64,000 bases of DNA, taken from assembly GCF_947179165.1 (NCBI RefSeq), contig NC_077241.1, positions 33,661,246 to 33,725,245 of the forward strand, read 5' to 3'. Position numbers and translations under genes: made by a program. Below the pieces are notes generated by a model, which did no database searches, was not told the DNA's origin, and worked only from the letters and a program-made list of their open reading frames with translations. The stretch comes from Solanum dulcamara. Its lineage: Eukaryota > Streptophyta > Magnoliopsida > Solanales > Solanaceae. Below, one piece after another: positions 47,985 to 58,712 of the stretch (positions are counted from its first letter, which is position 1; every line of letters starts with the position of its first letter).

Positions 47985-48245
47985 CCTGGCCCATTGTGGG
48001 ACTCGGTGTTACAAATGTATCATTATGTCATCATATGCGTATATATACCATACTCGAACCTTTATAGGACCCGGTCAATAATAATATCATTTTACCATCG
48101 TATACATATATCATACCCAGCCCTTTATGGGACTCAGTCATACCCGACCCTTTATGGGACTCGATGAATACTTATATCATCTTATATCGTACCCGCCCCT
48201 TTATGGGACTCGATCGTACCCAAACCTCTTGTGAGGGATTCGGTG
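47985..48245. repeat. Imperfect 'TACCCGACCCTTTATGGGACTCGG' subrepeats, six copies
   Basis: Same unit as at 38545-38865, with two fewer copies. Confidence 0.8.
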
Positions 48246-49867
48246 GAAGATATATTAAACATATGCATAAGAAGAGCAGTGAGTAATCATATGCATTTTA
48301 TATCATATTTGAGACTCGATGGTATACTCAAAATGTGCTATTATTCAAAAACCAAGACAAGAGTCATATCAAGTACCTTTTGATTGCCACTATGGATTAG
48401 GTCAAAATGGAACTTTTGGAATCATATTCCCGTATCAATTCATCCTCAAATATCTTTTGGGCATCAAGAAGTTGTCTATCCAAGTGGCTTCAACAAGAGA
48501 AACTTCCTTGGAATTGTATACACTTCATCTATTTGTTTCATAAAGATCATGCCAAAAAGAAAAAAAGATTAACTTTAAATACTTACTACTTCCCAATATA
48601 TAGAAAAACTTGAGAAGCAATATCTCAATTATTGTAAGAGTTCCAACATTAGAGGATGAGTGAGAAACACTTAGGAATGGAGTCACCTCTGAGATTGTAT
48701 CATCTTTTATGTACATCTAGGACATGCCAAAAGAAGAAAAAGAATAAGCTTTACATACTCTCTACTTTCCCTCATGGAGTCATCATATGCTTATATAGTA
48801 CCCGGACCTTCATATATTGGTGAATAATTATAGCATAATAGCATCATACTTATGTCAAAAGCATACCAAGAGGAAAAAAGGATATCTCTATTTACTCATG
48901 CCAAGAGAAAGGAGATAGCTTCACATACCTCTTATGGATTACTCTTACCCATATTCGCCTCGTCGTCTTTTGAAACTATTTGACATGAAAGCAATAATAA
49001 GGTTAATAACCTTTCACTTTCCAATTTCCAACTCTGCAACAAAGTATCTATTTCCCTCGACTAGTTTATTACTAGTTCTGAAATTATCGAAAATCGGGCA
49101 GCATCTCCCCTATAAATTTCCCTATACAACCGCTAATATTAGAAGATATATTATCAAAAAAACCAGCATAAGTATATAAAATCACATACTTTCAACATTA
49201 ATCAATACAACTCCAAACAACTAGCTCAAAACTACGATACCAAAATAGAGTTTTTAACCTTTATTTCGTAAAATCTTTAAAAATATGAAACGAAGGGTTG
49301 TGTGGATGAAACCAGAATCACCCACACCCTTATTCAAACACCTTCCATACCTTCAACATGCAACCAAACCAGCTGCAGCCACAGCACCACAATCTCAACA
49401 CACTACTCGACTTCGATTTCACTATAACGACTTTAATTTAGTTTGTTTCTAACGTCAAGCATCCTTATGCAATTTATCCACTTCAAACCTTATTTAAGAC
49501 ATTTAATATATCTCATAAAATCTTCATAAACTCCAATTTGAAAGGGAAAATCTTACCTTGCCCGCAACTCGCCAAACTCGCCAAAACTCGCCTCGGAAAT
49601 TCTTTTAGCATGACTAAAACTTTGTGGTTGCTTTTTGTCCTTGTGGTTCTACCCCAAATCATAAATTTACATTAATAGAACATTCATATCACCTTGGTAT
49701 ACCCTAGTTAATTAGTTCTTGAAACAAAATCGTAGACTTACCTTTTTTTCCTCCAAATCTGTAGCCCTCTTTCTCTTTTAGCTTAGGGTTTAACTTCTCT
49801 TTTTATCTCTAGAGTTTTCTTAAATTTTGGAGATAATAATGACCTTTTGTTGATAAGGATGATCATA

Positions 49868-49870
<3 letters not shown>

Positions 49871-49902
<32 letters not shown>
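49871..49902. repeat. AT microsatellite, about 16 units
   Basis: (AT)16 in the 5' LTR, homologous to 44102-44131. Confidence 0.9.
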
Positions 49903-49905
<3 letters not shown>

Positions 49906-50502
49906 ACCTTAGGAAGTGACATGTGTCAACCCCTAAGTGGTGACATATGGAAAGCCATCATTGGGCCAACACACCATCTCCTCCAACCATGAACTGCCAC
50001 ATGGCATGTGGGTTCCACCCCTTTCTCCATCTTCTGCCACATGTCACTCTCTCATGCTTATATGTGGCACTCGATCATGCTGCCACATGTTACCTTCTTT
50101 TCCCCCTCGTGTGTTCGTAATCTCGTCTTATTTTACAACCTATGTAATCTTTACTATGTAAGCTTGGTATGTACTCACGTAGCTTAAGTATGTAAGATTT
50201 CCAAGGTCATAGCTTACGTAAGTAAGTCAATTTCTACGACTCATTACTTGGACTCCAACTCCTTCCGGATTCTTATATACGTATTTCTAATCTTCCCTAC
50301 TGTGGGGAATCACATTCTCCCTTTCTTAGAGTTATTTGATAGCATTATTGATTATCCGGCTCTCATGGAAACTTTTAAGAAGCTTAAATAAGCTTTATGA
50401 ATCTTTAAGAAACTTAGAAATCCTTCTAAAAACATAAGAACCTTTCAAGAAACTTAAGAAACTTAAGAGGCATTTCAACGTACAAAAGTACGGGGTATAA
50501 CA

Positions 50503-50965
50503 TTTCTCTAAGGCTAAGGATGAGAAAATGAATGATCTAAGGACTTATTCTTAGTCATAATTGGCCTTTATACACCACTTTTGGAATTAACACATGTCAT
50601 TCCCTAAGGGTGACATATTTCAGCCCCTACACGTGTCCATCCCTAAGGGTGACACATGTCCAGCTCCTATACGTCCATCCCCTCTATGCTCTAACCAGCT
50701 GCTGCCATGTTTCTTTATGGGGTCCACTTTTTTAGTAGGTGCATCACCTACTTACTCTTTTTCGTAGGCTCATAATCTCATCTCACTTGAAAAACCTATG
50801 TGATACTTGCTACTTAAGCTCAACATTTACTCAAGTGGCTTACGCAAGTAGGTCGATTACCATGAATCATCATTTGGCCTCTAACCCCTTTTAAATCTTT
50901 CCAAACTTATTTACAACCATTACGTCTCATATTGAACTAGCCAATGCAAAATATGGGGTGTTACA
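50503..50965 (-). repeat. B1 3' LTR, proximal part
   Basis: It continues the B1 LTR after the nested B2 element. TTTCTCTAAGGCTAAGGATG aligns to 57512-57530 of the partner and ends ATGGGGTGTTACA at 50965. On the minus strand this is the LTR start TGTAACACCCC. A purine-rich AAATAGAGAAGAGA follows as polypurine tract. Confidence 0.87.
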
Positions 50966-53330
50966 TCTCTTCTCTATTTTTATTTTGCCACAATACTTTG
51001 ATAGAAGCCATGTCCTTAGTTCTCAACCTTCTAATATGTCAATCCAAGATAGCGATAGGTTGCTCCTCATAGGATAACTCCTCTGTTACATGGATCTCAT
51101 CCACGAGAAATATTCTCGAAGGGTCACTTATACATTTGTGAGGCATTGACATGTGAAAAACTAGGTGTACTGCTTCCAAATCCGATGGTAGGTCCAACTT
51201 ATAGGCCATCTTTTCTATCCTACAAATGGTCTGATAAGGGAAAATGTACCTAGGGCCAAGTTTCCCTTTCTTGCCAGATCTCATTATACCTTTCATCGGG
51301 GATCCTTTCAAGAACACCCAATCCCTAACTTTGAACTCTAAATGTCGACGTCGAGTATCTGCATATGATTTTTATCGATTCTGGGCTACTAATAACCTTT
51401 CCTAAATGAGCTTTACTTTATCCACAGATTTCTAAAACATGTTTGGGCTTATTAGTCGTGTTTCACCAATATCAAACCAACCAATAGGTGACCTATACTT
51501 CTGTCCATATAAAGCCTCATATGGTGCCATCTAGAGGCTAGAATAATAGATATTGTTATATTCAAACTCATTAAGTGGCACATGATCATCCCAGCTACCT
51601 CTGTGCTGGCTCGCAATATATCTTTTAATCTCTAAATAGTAACCTCAACCTTTCCATCAGTCTGAGGGTAAAATGATGTACTAAGATTCAGCTGTGTTCC
51701 CAATCCCTTCTGGAATGATCTCCAGAAGCTTGCTGTAAATTGAGCTTCTCTATCTGGGATAATAAATGTGGGAACCCTGTGAAATCTTACTACTTCTCTA
51801 ATATATAACCTCGTATAGTCTTCAGCTGAATATGTAGTCCTAACTAGAAGGAAATGGGCTGATTTTGTTAGCCTATCTACAATAATCCATATGTAGTCAT
51901 ACTTCCATAGAGTGAGAGGTAGGCCTATAATGAAGTTCATATTAATTGCTTCCTATTTTCAAGTCGGGATTTCCATCTTTTGTAATAGTCCACTAGGCTT
52001 CTGATGCTCAATCTTGACCTGTTGGCAATTTAAGCATGTCCTTCTTCATGCAATCCCACTAATATAAACATTTGAGCTCATGATACATCTTGGTTGACCT
52101 TGGATGAACAGAATAACGTGCATAGTGTGCCTCTCCTATTACCTATTATCATAGCCCTGCAATTTCATGTACACATAACCTGCCTCTATACCTCAACACT
52201 CCATCAGTTGTGATCTCAAATGGAGTCCTTCCCTTTTGAAGAGTTGTATCCTTATACTGTGCCAGAACAGGTCCTTGTACTGGCATTGCTTTACCTCTTC
52301 CATAATAGAGGATTCGGTAACTCATCAAAAAGAAACTCCACCATCATCCGAATTAGCCAAATGGACTCCAACATTTGCTTTCCCTAGGTTGTATAAGATG
52401 TCAACATTATAATCTTTCAGCAACTCTAGCTACCTTTTTTGCCGTAAATTTAGCTCCTTTTTCTTGAAGATGTATTAAAGACTTTTATGGTCCATGTAAA
52501 GATCAATATGCACACCATACAAATACTTTCTCTATATATTCAAAGCATGAATTACTACTGCTAACTCTAGATCATGAGTTAGATAATTCTTTTCGTGCTT
52601 CTTGAGCTGCCGGGAGGCATAGGCTATGAATCTACCATATTATAGAAGTACATAATCTAGGCCAACACTGAAAGTATCATCCTCCAATGATTTACATGCT
52701 CCTTCTCTGATTGTGAATAGACCAGAATATCATCCCTAAATATAATTATGAACAGGTCTAGGAATAGCTTGAACACTCAGTTCATTAGGTCCATAAACAC
52801 CGGGGGAGCATTAGTCAGCCCAAAGGATATTACTCTAAACTCATAATGTCTGTATCGAGTTTTGAATGCAGTTTTTAGAATATCTGCTTCCTTTAACCAT
52901 ACCCGATGATAGTCTGACCGTAGGTCTATCTTCAAGAAATATTTAGTACCCTGCAACTGGTTAAATAAATCATCAATCCCGAGGAGGGGATTTTTATTCT
53001 TTATTGTTACCTTATTCAACTGCTACAAATAGTATTGCTCCCCAAGGTGATGCACTAGGCCTAATGAAGCCCTTTTCTAATAGATCTTTCAGTTTCTCCT
53101 TCAACTCTCTTATCTCTATGAGTGCCATTCCGTAGGGAGGAATAGATATGGGCGGAGTATCTAGTAACATATCTACGATGAACTCTATCTTCTATTCAGG
53201 AGGAAGACTTGGGAGTTCATCAGAGAGTACATCTGAATATTCATTGACTACTGGCACTAACTGAAGAGTTGGTACCTCTGCTTCAAGGTTATGCACACAA
53301 ACCAGATGATAAATATACCCCTTTCTGCCT
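50966..53330 (-). pseudogene. B1 pol remnant (protease edge, RT, RNase H, integrase, C-terminus)
   Basis: The minus-strand order is: protease edge (about 53280-53330); RT N-terminal half with [17 protein letters not shown] and [17 protein letters not shown] (52777-53019); polymerase motif as FRDDILVYS (about 52730); then an abrupt jump near 52670 into RNase H, with LTHDLELAV and DLYMDHKSL (52440-52670); zinc finger with EAHYARYSVHP (about 52080-52140), its CC half lost; integrase core, open for 102 codons at 51632-51940; and a C-terminus with GPYQTICRIEKMAYKLDLP (51039-51317). The integrase first Asp is Asn (MNF, codon 51935-51937); the second Asp and the Glu are present with exactly 35 residues between them. 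The polymerase motif has Arg where Ile or Val is usual. No full chromodomain is open. Confidence 0.88.
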
Positions 53331-55316
53331 TATGCCTTTCTAGACTTATTGTGTACCCACCACAGGCTTCTAACTTACTCAACAACTCACAAAGTTCACC
53401 TCCATAATGGTCTTACATTATCACTATGTCGTTGTACCACACCTTTCAGCCCATAACTATATATTCCTATTTCGTTCCATACTCGTATTCAATTAATAAC
53501 ATCTAATTTAGGTGCATCCGTTAGAATTTCCTTATTATTTCTCGCATATATATCTATCTTTAATTCTACAAACGAGGAATTTTATGCTACTTCTATATCC
53601 TTCGGCACACATTACTTCCATATAATCTGTTTCTTCATTTCCAAAATGCATTATGTTCTTCCATATTTATGTGTATAATACCAGTCATTTTCTAGCACCC
53701 ATTCTATCTCATTACTCATCTTTCTACAATTTGGTCTTTCACAGTTCCATCACCTTTAGCATTCATATCCTCGGCTACACATGTCGTGACTAATTACTAT
53801 ACTATTATCTAGCTCTATTCTTATTTCCTCCTTTTAGTTACTCTTTATTTCCTTGTGCTTGCTATCATTTCTGTTATCATATAACCATTATTCTAAACTT
53901 TCCCTATAGAACTTGATAAGTCTTCCTTACTTTTTCCATAACGATCCTCATTATATTCATATTATATCCGGTTCGCATTCAATCCCATAGTATAATACTT
54001 CTTAACCTTTTTCAAGATTCCTACTATGGGTTAATTGCACTCGGTGAAGTAAATGTACTTAACCTTTTACCCTTCCTAGTCAGTCTTATCCTTCATATCT
54101 CACAATCTATTATCACTACTCATTAATTCAGTCATTACCCTTATGTGACACCCTATTAAGATTTGCCAACCTCTTCTAAATCATCTCTTAGTATTACAAG
54201 CCTTTCCGAATCATTGTAGCATTTCATCAACAACATATGAAATACACGATCCTAAATAACCATAAGTTTGTTTCCCTTCCATAAATTCCATCTCCAATTA
54301 GTTGGTGAAGAACTAATAAAATGTTACCATGAAGCATTCTCCAACCACCACTAGAAGGAAACTAGAATCCAATAAGCACCACAGTACTTTTTAGTGCTTG
54401 ACGCACATGGTTTCCCTCTAGGTTTATTCTTGAGTCGTGAACAAATTATCTAGTTCACAACTAATGGTCGAGGGTTTTGTACTTTTCAACAAAAGTGAAA
54501 CTCAATAGCTAGACATTTTTCTCTTCAACATGACCTTCTTCTAAGGAAAACATACAGCTGGAAAATATCTTGATCCGTTCAAATCAATTCTGAACTTTGC
54601 TGCTCATATAGGATTTTTCCGAAATAAAACTCCCTAAGTAAAAATGGTGACCCTTACCAATGACATGGAGGGTATCTCCTACAGCTTTAGTCCAACATAA
54701 TAAGTTTACCCTATCGGTATCAACTTCCAAGACATATTATGAACTTATATCTCATTATCTTCTTTTTTTTTGCTGGGAAAATTTGGGCAGAGTTTCCTCT
54801 GTACTTCTTACTATCTCAAACTTGCACACAGAAAATAGAAAGAATACCTCTCAGGGACAACATATATATATTTATATCATCTCATATCACAGCCACACCG
54901 GGCGCCTAATATCAACAATAGTGTAAAAAGGATGGACCTACCTCGTATGTCCAACTCGAACTGCACCTGTTACACTGTCCTATCTACTTTTCCTTTCCAG
55001 TTTTAACTTTACATCTCAATTATATTTCAATATTCTTACAATCCAACATACCTCTTTCGCATCGTTACTTACCTTGTGTACTGCGGAGCATCCAATATCC
55101 TCAGTCAATTCCTTCTGTCAATGTCGTTCTTCAGCTGTAATCGCAGGTTAGTATAAGGAACTCATTTCATATTGCTCGGCTCTATCGCATGATCTTAGAT
55201 ATGAAAAAAGATGACATCTTAAATATCCTGTAGCTGCCTATTTATAGATATGGTGTACAACATACTGATAACAAGACTCTATTAGACATGGTCTCTAGAC
55301 ACTCCGAGGATGAACT
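53331..55316 (-). other. Non-coding 5' interior of B1; gag missing
   Basis: No capsid or zinc-knuckle match was seen. Positions 54730-54910 match the B2 interior at 46800-46990. It is pyrimidine-rich on the plus strand. The 88-residue frame at 54660-54926 is not a recognisable protein. Confidence 0.6.
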
Positions 55317-55328
55317 ACTCTAATACTA
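55317..55328 (-). other. Primer-binding site of the B1 element, degenerate
   Basis: The minus strand reads TAGTATTAGAGT, 9 of 12 matches to TGGTATCAGAGC, all differences being transitions; it starts four bases after the LTR. Confidence 0.7.
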
Positions 55329-55332
55329 CTTT

Positions 55333-57935
55333 TATCACGACCTAACTCTATACGCCATGACTGGGGTCCGACCTAGACTCCCAAATACATACCTATCAAC
55401 TGTAGCCAATCTGAATGACGAACAATATGCTAACTTACATAAGAACCCCAATGGATCATAATGTTTTTATATATATAACCCTTTCATTTCTCTCTTAAGG
55501 AGTTGTCACTAATCATATCATGAAAGGACACACAAACCGACAAGGCTGCCATTACATATTAACAGTTACAACACATCATTTAGACGCAGCTAAAAAAAAC
55601 TTACACATAACCCATATACACACATGTCTACAGATATCTAAGACTGTTAACGGTATCATATGGTGGGACAGGTCCCCCGTAGTACTCCTAAATAAATGAA
55701 TACATATATCAAAAGATCAATACCAACAGTCTAGGCTCTAGTACAATGGAGTACTCCAAAATAGCTGAGTGTAGAGTCCTAAGCTGGCAGATCCCAAAAA
55801 CTGTGTGTCTGTACCTGCGAGCATAAAATGCAAACCCTAAAGAAAGGAGGTCAGTATGATATATGTACAGAGTATATAAAGAACAAAATATCATAAATGA
55901 GATCACATCTGAAGAGAGGTTTAGGAGACAAGTATGATAGTCAAGAAATCACTATACCTGTGCCTTATGAAATAAAATCATCCATAATAATATCATATAT
56001 CATATCTGGCCCATTATAGACTCGGTCAATCACATATATTATATTTGGCACATCTTGGGGCCTGGTGCCATCATTAAATCATCATGTCATCATATCATAT
56101 ATATATACCGTACCTGGCACTCTAGTAAGGGACTCGGTGAATAATGTAGTGATACTGAGAATGATAACGTACCTGATCGAGAATCGATGAAAGATGTATT
56201 AACAGTATGCATGAGCAGAGTAGTGAGTAACCATATGCAAATTAAATCATCATCTGAGACTCAATAGAATAGACAAGTGAATCATCACTTGAAGATCAGG
56301 GTAGTAACCGTCTTAAATATCCTCTAAATATCATTAGGGAACATATCTAACGGAGCCTCAGGAATCATAGACATGTATCAAGACAATGCTAAACAAGTTA
56401 TTGAATCAGAGACATTTGTCATCGTAGGTTCCTTAAGAATAGGAGCTTATACATCCAATTATTATTCAACATATAAAAGGCTCGAGGGCAATAGCTCAAC
56501 TATTTTAGGAGTTTTAACATCTAGAAGTGAATAAGAGTCGTGAGTCATACTTGGATCTTATGAATAGAATTATCCCCAAATATCATATCACATATCACTT
56601 ATAACTATGACATTCCAAAAGAAAAGAAGGGATAGGCTTTACATACCTGTTATAGATTAACCGCAACCATGCTTGCTTTCTTACCCCTTTAACCTATTTA
56701 ACACGAAAGTAACACGATTATGAATAATCTTCGAGCTTCTAAATCTACAACCAATTACCTATAGGAATTACTTCCTCATTCACACTTCTCGACTAGTATA
56801 TTGGTTAGTTAAGAAGTAGATGGAAATTGGGCAGCATTTCCCCTATAATTGCCCTATCCAAACTTCCAATTAACATTCGATTAGCACAGTCATACCAATA
56901 AAAACAACCACCATCCATCTACAATAAAACTATTTCAACATTATTCAATACAAGTTCCAAATAGTCCACCAAAAACCACGACATCAAAATACAGTTTTCG
57001 ATCCTTATTTCTTAAAATCACCACCACACAAAAAGGAGAATAACGTGGATGTGAACAGAAGAACTTATACTCATTTATAACCACATTTCTAGCCCTTCAA
57101 CACATACAAATTACATTAAAATACAATACCATAATAATGACAACACTAACCAAACTTTGATCCAACTAGAATAACTTCAATTCTGCCCGTTTACAATGTC
57201 AACAATAACCATTTACTTTTCTTACTTCCAACTCCATTTAACACGAATTAATATCCCCATTACAACATCATTAACTCTAATTTAAAAGGAAGAAATCCTA
57301 CCTTAGCAACTTGGCTCCGCAATTTGGCTGAAAGTTAATGGACTTTTTGTTGGATATTCTTGCTGCCCTAATAACTAATTTACGTTGTTAATGACCTTCA
57401 CTTGATTAGAAAATACCTTAGATAATTAATTTACGAATTGAGATTTGGGGCCTCTTCTTGCTTCAACCATGGCCGAAACTTGCCATGGCTTGAAATCTCT
57501 TTCTTTCTCTCTAGGTTCTCTAAGACTAAGGATGAGAAAAAGAATGAACTAAGGACTTATTCTTAGTCATAACTTGTCCTTTATACACCACTTTTGGAAG
57601 TGACATATGTCATCCCCTACACATGTCCAGCCCTAAGGGTGACACGTGCCCAACTCTTATATGTCCATCACCTCCATGCTCAAACCAGCTGCTGCCACGT
57701 GTCTTGGTGGGATCCACTTTTTTAGTAGATAATTTGTAGGCTCATAATCTCATTCACTTTAAGAACCTATGTGATCCTTACTTCTTAAGCTCGATATATA
57801 CTCAAGTGGCTTACGCAAGTAGGTAGATTACCACAACTCATTATTTCGCCTCCAACCCCTTTTAAATCCTTCCAAACCTATTTCCAACCATCATATCTCA
57901 TATAGAACTAGCCTATGCAAAATATGGGGCATTAC
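55333..57935 (-). repeat. B1 5' LTR
   Basis: It runs from TATCACGACCTAACTC to ATGGGGCATTACA, 2603 bases. It reads through the B2 insertion point without interruption near 57510 (CTAGGTTCTCTAAGAC), which confirms the nested insertion in its partner. Confidence 0.88.
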
Positions 57936-58072
57936 ATCCTCCGTTACTTATAGTTATTTGATAACGTCATGAATAACATAGATCACATGGTAACTTTAAG
58001 GAGGTAGGTAACTTGAGAGAAGATAAATAAATGTTCCCATGTACCAAAAGTGCAGGGCATAATAAAGCCACC
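57936..58072 (-). repeat. B2-type LTR end abutting the B1 LTR
   Basis: TTAGTTATTTGATAACGTC-like sequence and CATGTACCAAAAGTGCAGGGCATAATA correspond to 44530-44699 and 50330-50502 of B2, with a deletion. It directly touches the B1 LTR end without a matching target duplication. Confidence 0.6.
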
Positions 58073-58507
58073 CTCAGCGCCTGCCTGATCATCCATAGTT
58101 GTGCAAGATTCAAATTGTGGTAAGCTTCTACCGTCTAGAGACTTACTACATTCCCTTTTTTATTCTAACTTGTATATTTTATTTTGTAAAATCAATTCTG
58201 CATTATATATTGGTATATATTATCAGCTTTTATACTTAGTAGCTCCTGTATAGGACACACCTGGTCTGTGGTCTATTCATGTGTCAAATTATCATTTTTA
58301 GTCTCTATTGGGCCTTATATTTTGTATTGTATTTACATATCTATACCCTAGCTTGACTTTTATTTTGTTATATATTTCTTGCTTCTGCCTTTTTATGTTA
58401 GTAATGATGTATTTAAACTAAAGTTTGACTTTTGTTTGGTTTAGGTTGGGCTTACCTACTCGGGGATTATAGTAGACACCATTATGGCCCGAATTCAGGT
58501 CGTGACA
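58073..58507 (+). repeat. F-type LTR 3' end, plus orientation
   Basis: It ends GAATTCAGGTCGTGACA at 58507, directly followed by a primer-binding site. The start of this LTR is not seen; the left side is replaced by B-type sequence. Confidence 0.65.
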
Positions 58508-58510
58508 GAG

Positions 58511-58522
58511 TGGTATCACAAC
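58511..58522 (+). other. Primer-binding site of the F element
   Basis: TGGTATCACAAC followed by TTAGG: 10 of 12 matches to TGGTATCAGAGC, three bases after the LTR end. Confidence 0.8.
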
Positions 58523-58712
58523 TTAGGTTCATCCGTCTGACCATTATAAGAGAAAGTGTATAGTAGAGTCCCGAGGATCGGTATGATGACGCTTGTATTC
58601 AATCTTCAGGAGGCTATAGGGTATTATTAAGAATTAATCAACTATTCTTATTTTTGATCATGTGTTAATGATCATTACTACCTCTAAATCCTTTTTGTTT
58701 CACTTTTCTCAG

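Larger units (their letters stand above)
37959..50502 (-). mobile_element. B2 Ty3/gypsy element, minus strand, nested in the B1 LTR, gag-pol mostly deleted
   Basis: The LTRs are 37959-44699 (3' LTR, carrying the organelle insert) and 47390-50502 (5' LTR, 3113 bases). Without the insert the 3' LTR is 3087 bases. A perfect primer-binding site (47374-47385) and a polypurine tract (44700-44713) flank the interior, which is only 2.69 kb and holds a chromodomain scrap plus leader-type DNA. Flanks are T-rich (GTTTT on the left, TTTCT on the right), so the target duplication is ambiguous. It would depend on other elements for all proteins. Confidence 0.87.
47390..50502 (-). repeat. B2 5' LTR, uninterrupted
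   Basis: It runs from TGTCAAGATCCAATCC to GTACGGGGTATAACA, 3113 bases. It keeps the stretch 49281-49335 that the partner lost at the organelle insert. Subrepeats lie at 47985-48245 and an AT run at 49871-49902. Identity to the partner looks high in 48380-48700 (a few percent different) and lower near 47800-47960. Confidence 0.9.
35819..57935 (-). mobile_element. B1 Ty3/gypsy element, minus strand, split by a nested B2 element
   Basis: Its two LTRs are 35819-37958 plus 50503-50965 (3' LTR, split) and 55333-57935 (5' LTR). Their lengths without the insert are 2603 and 2603 bases. Between them lie pol remnants (50980-53330), a non-coding leader (53331-55316) and a primer-binding site (55317-55328); gag is missing. 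Flanking five-mers are AAGCC and TCCTC, which do not match, and the two flanks belong to different repeats. Either the ends were rearranged or this is a product of recombination between two B1 copies. Confidence 0.85.
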
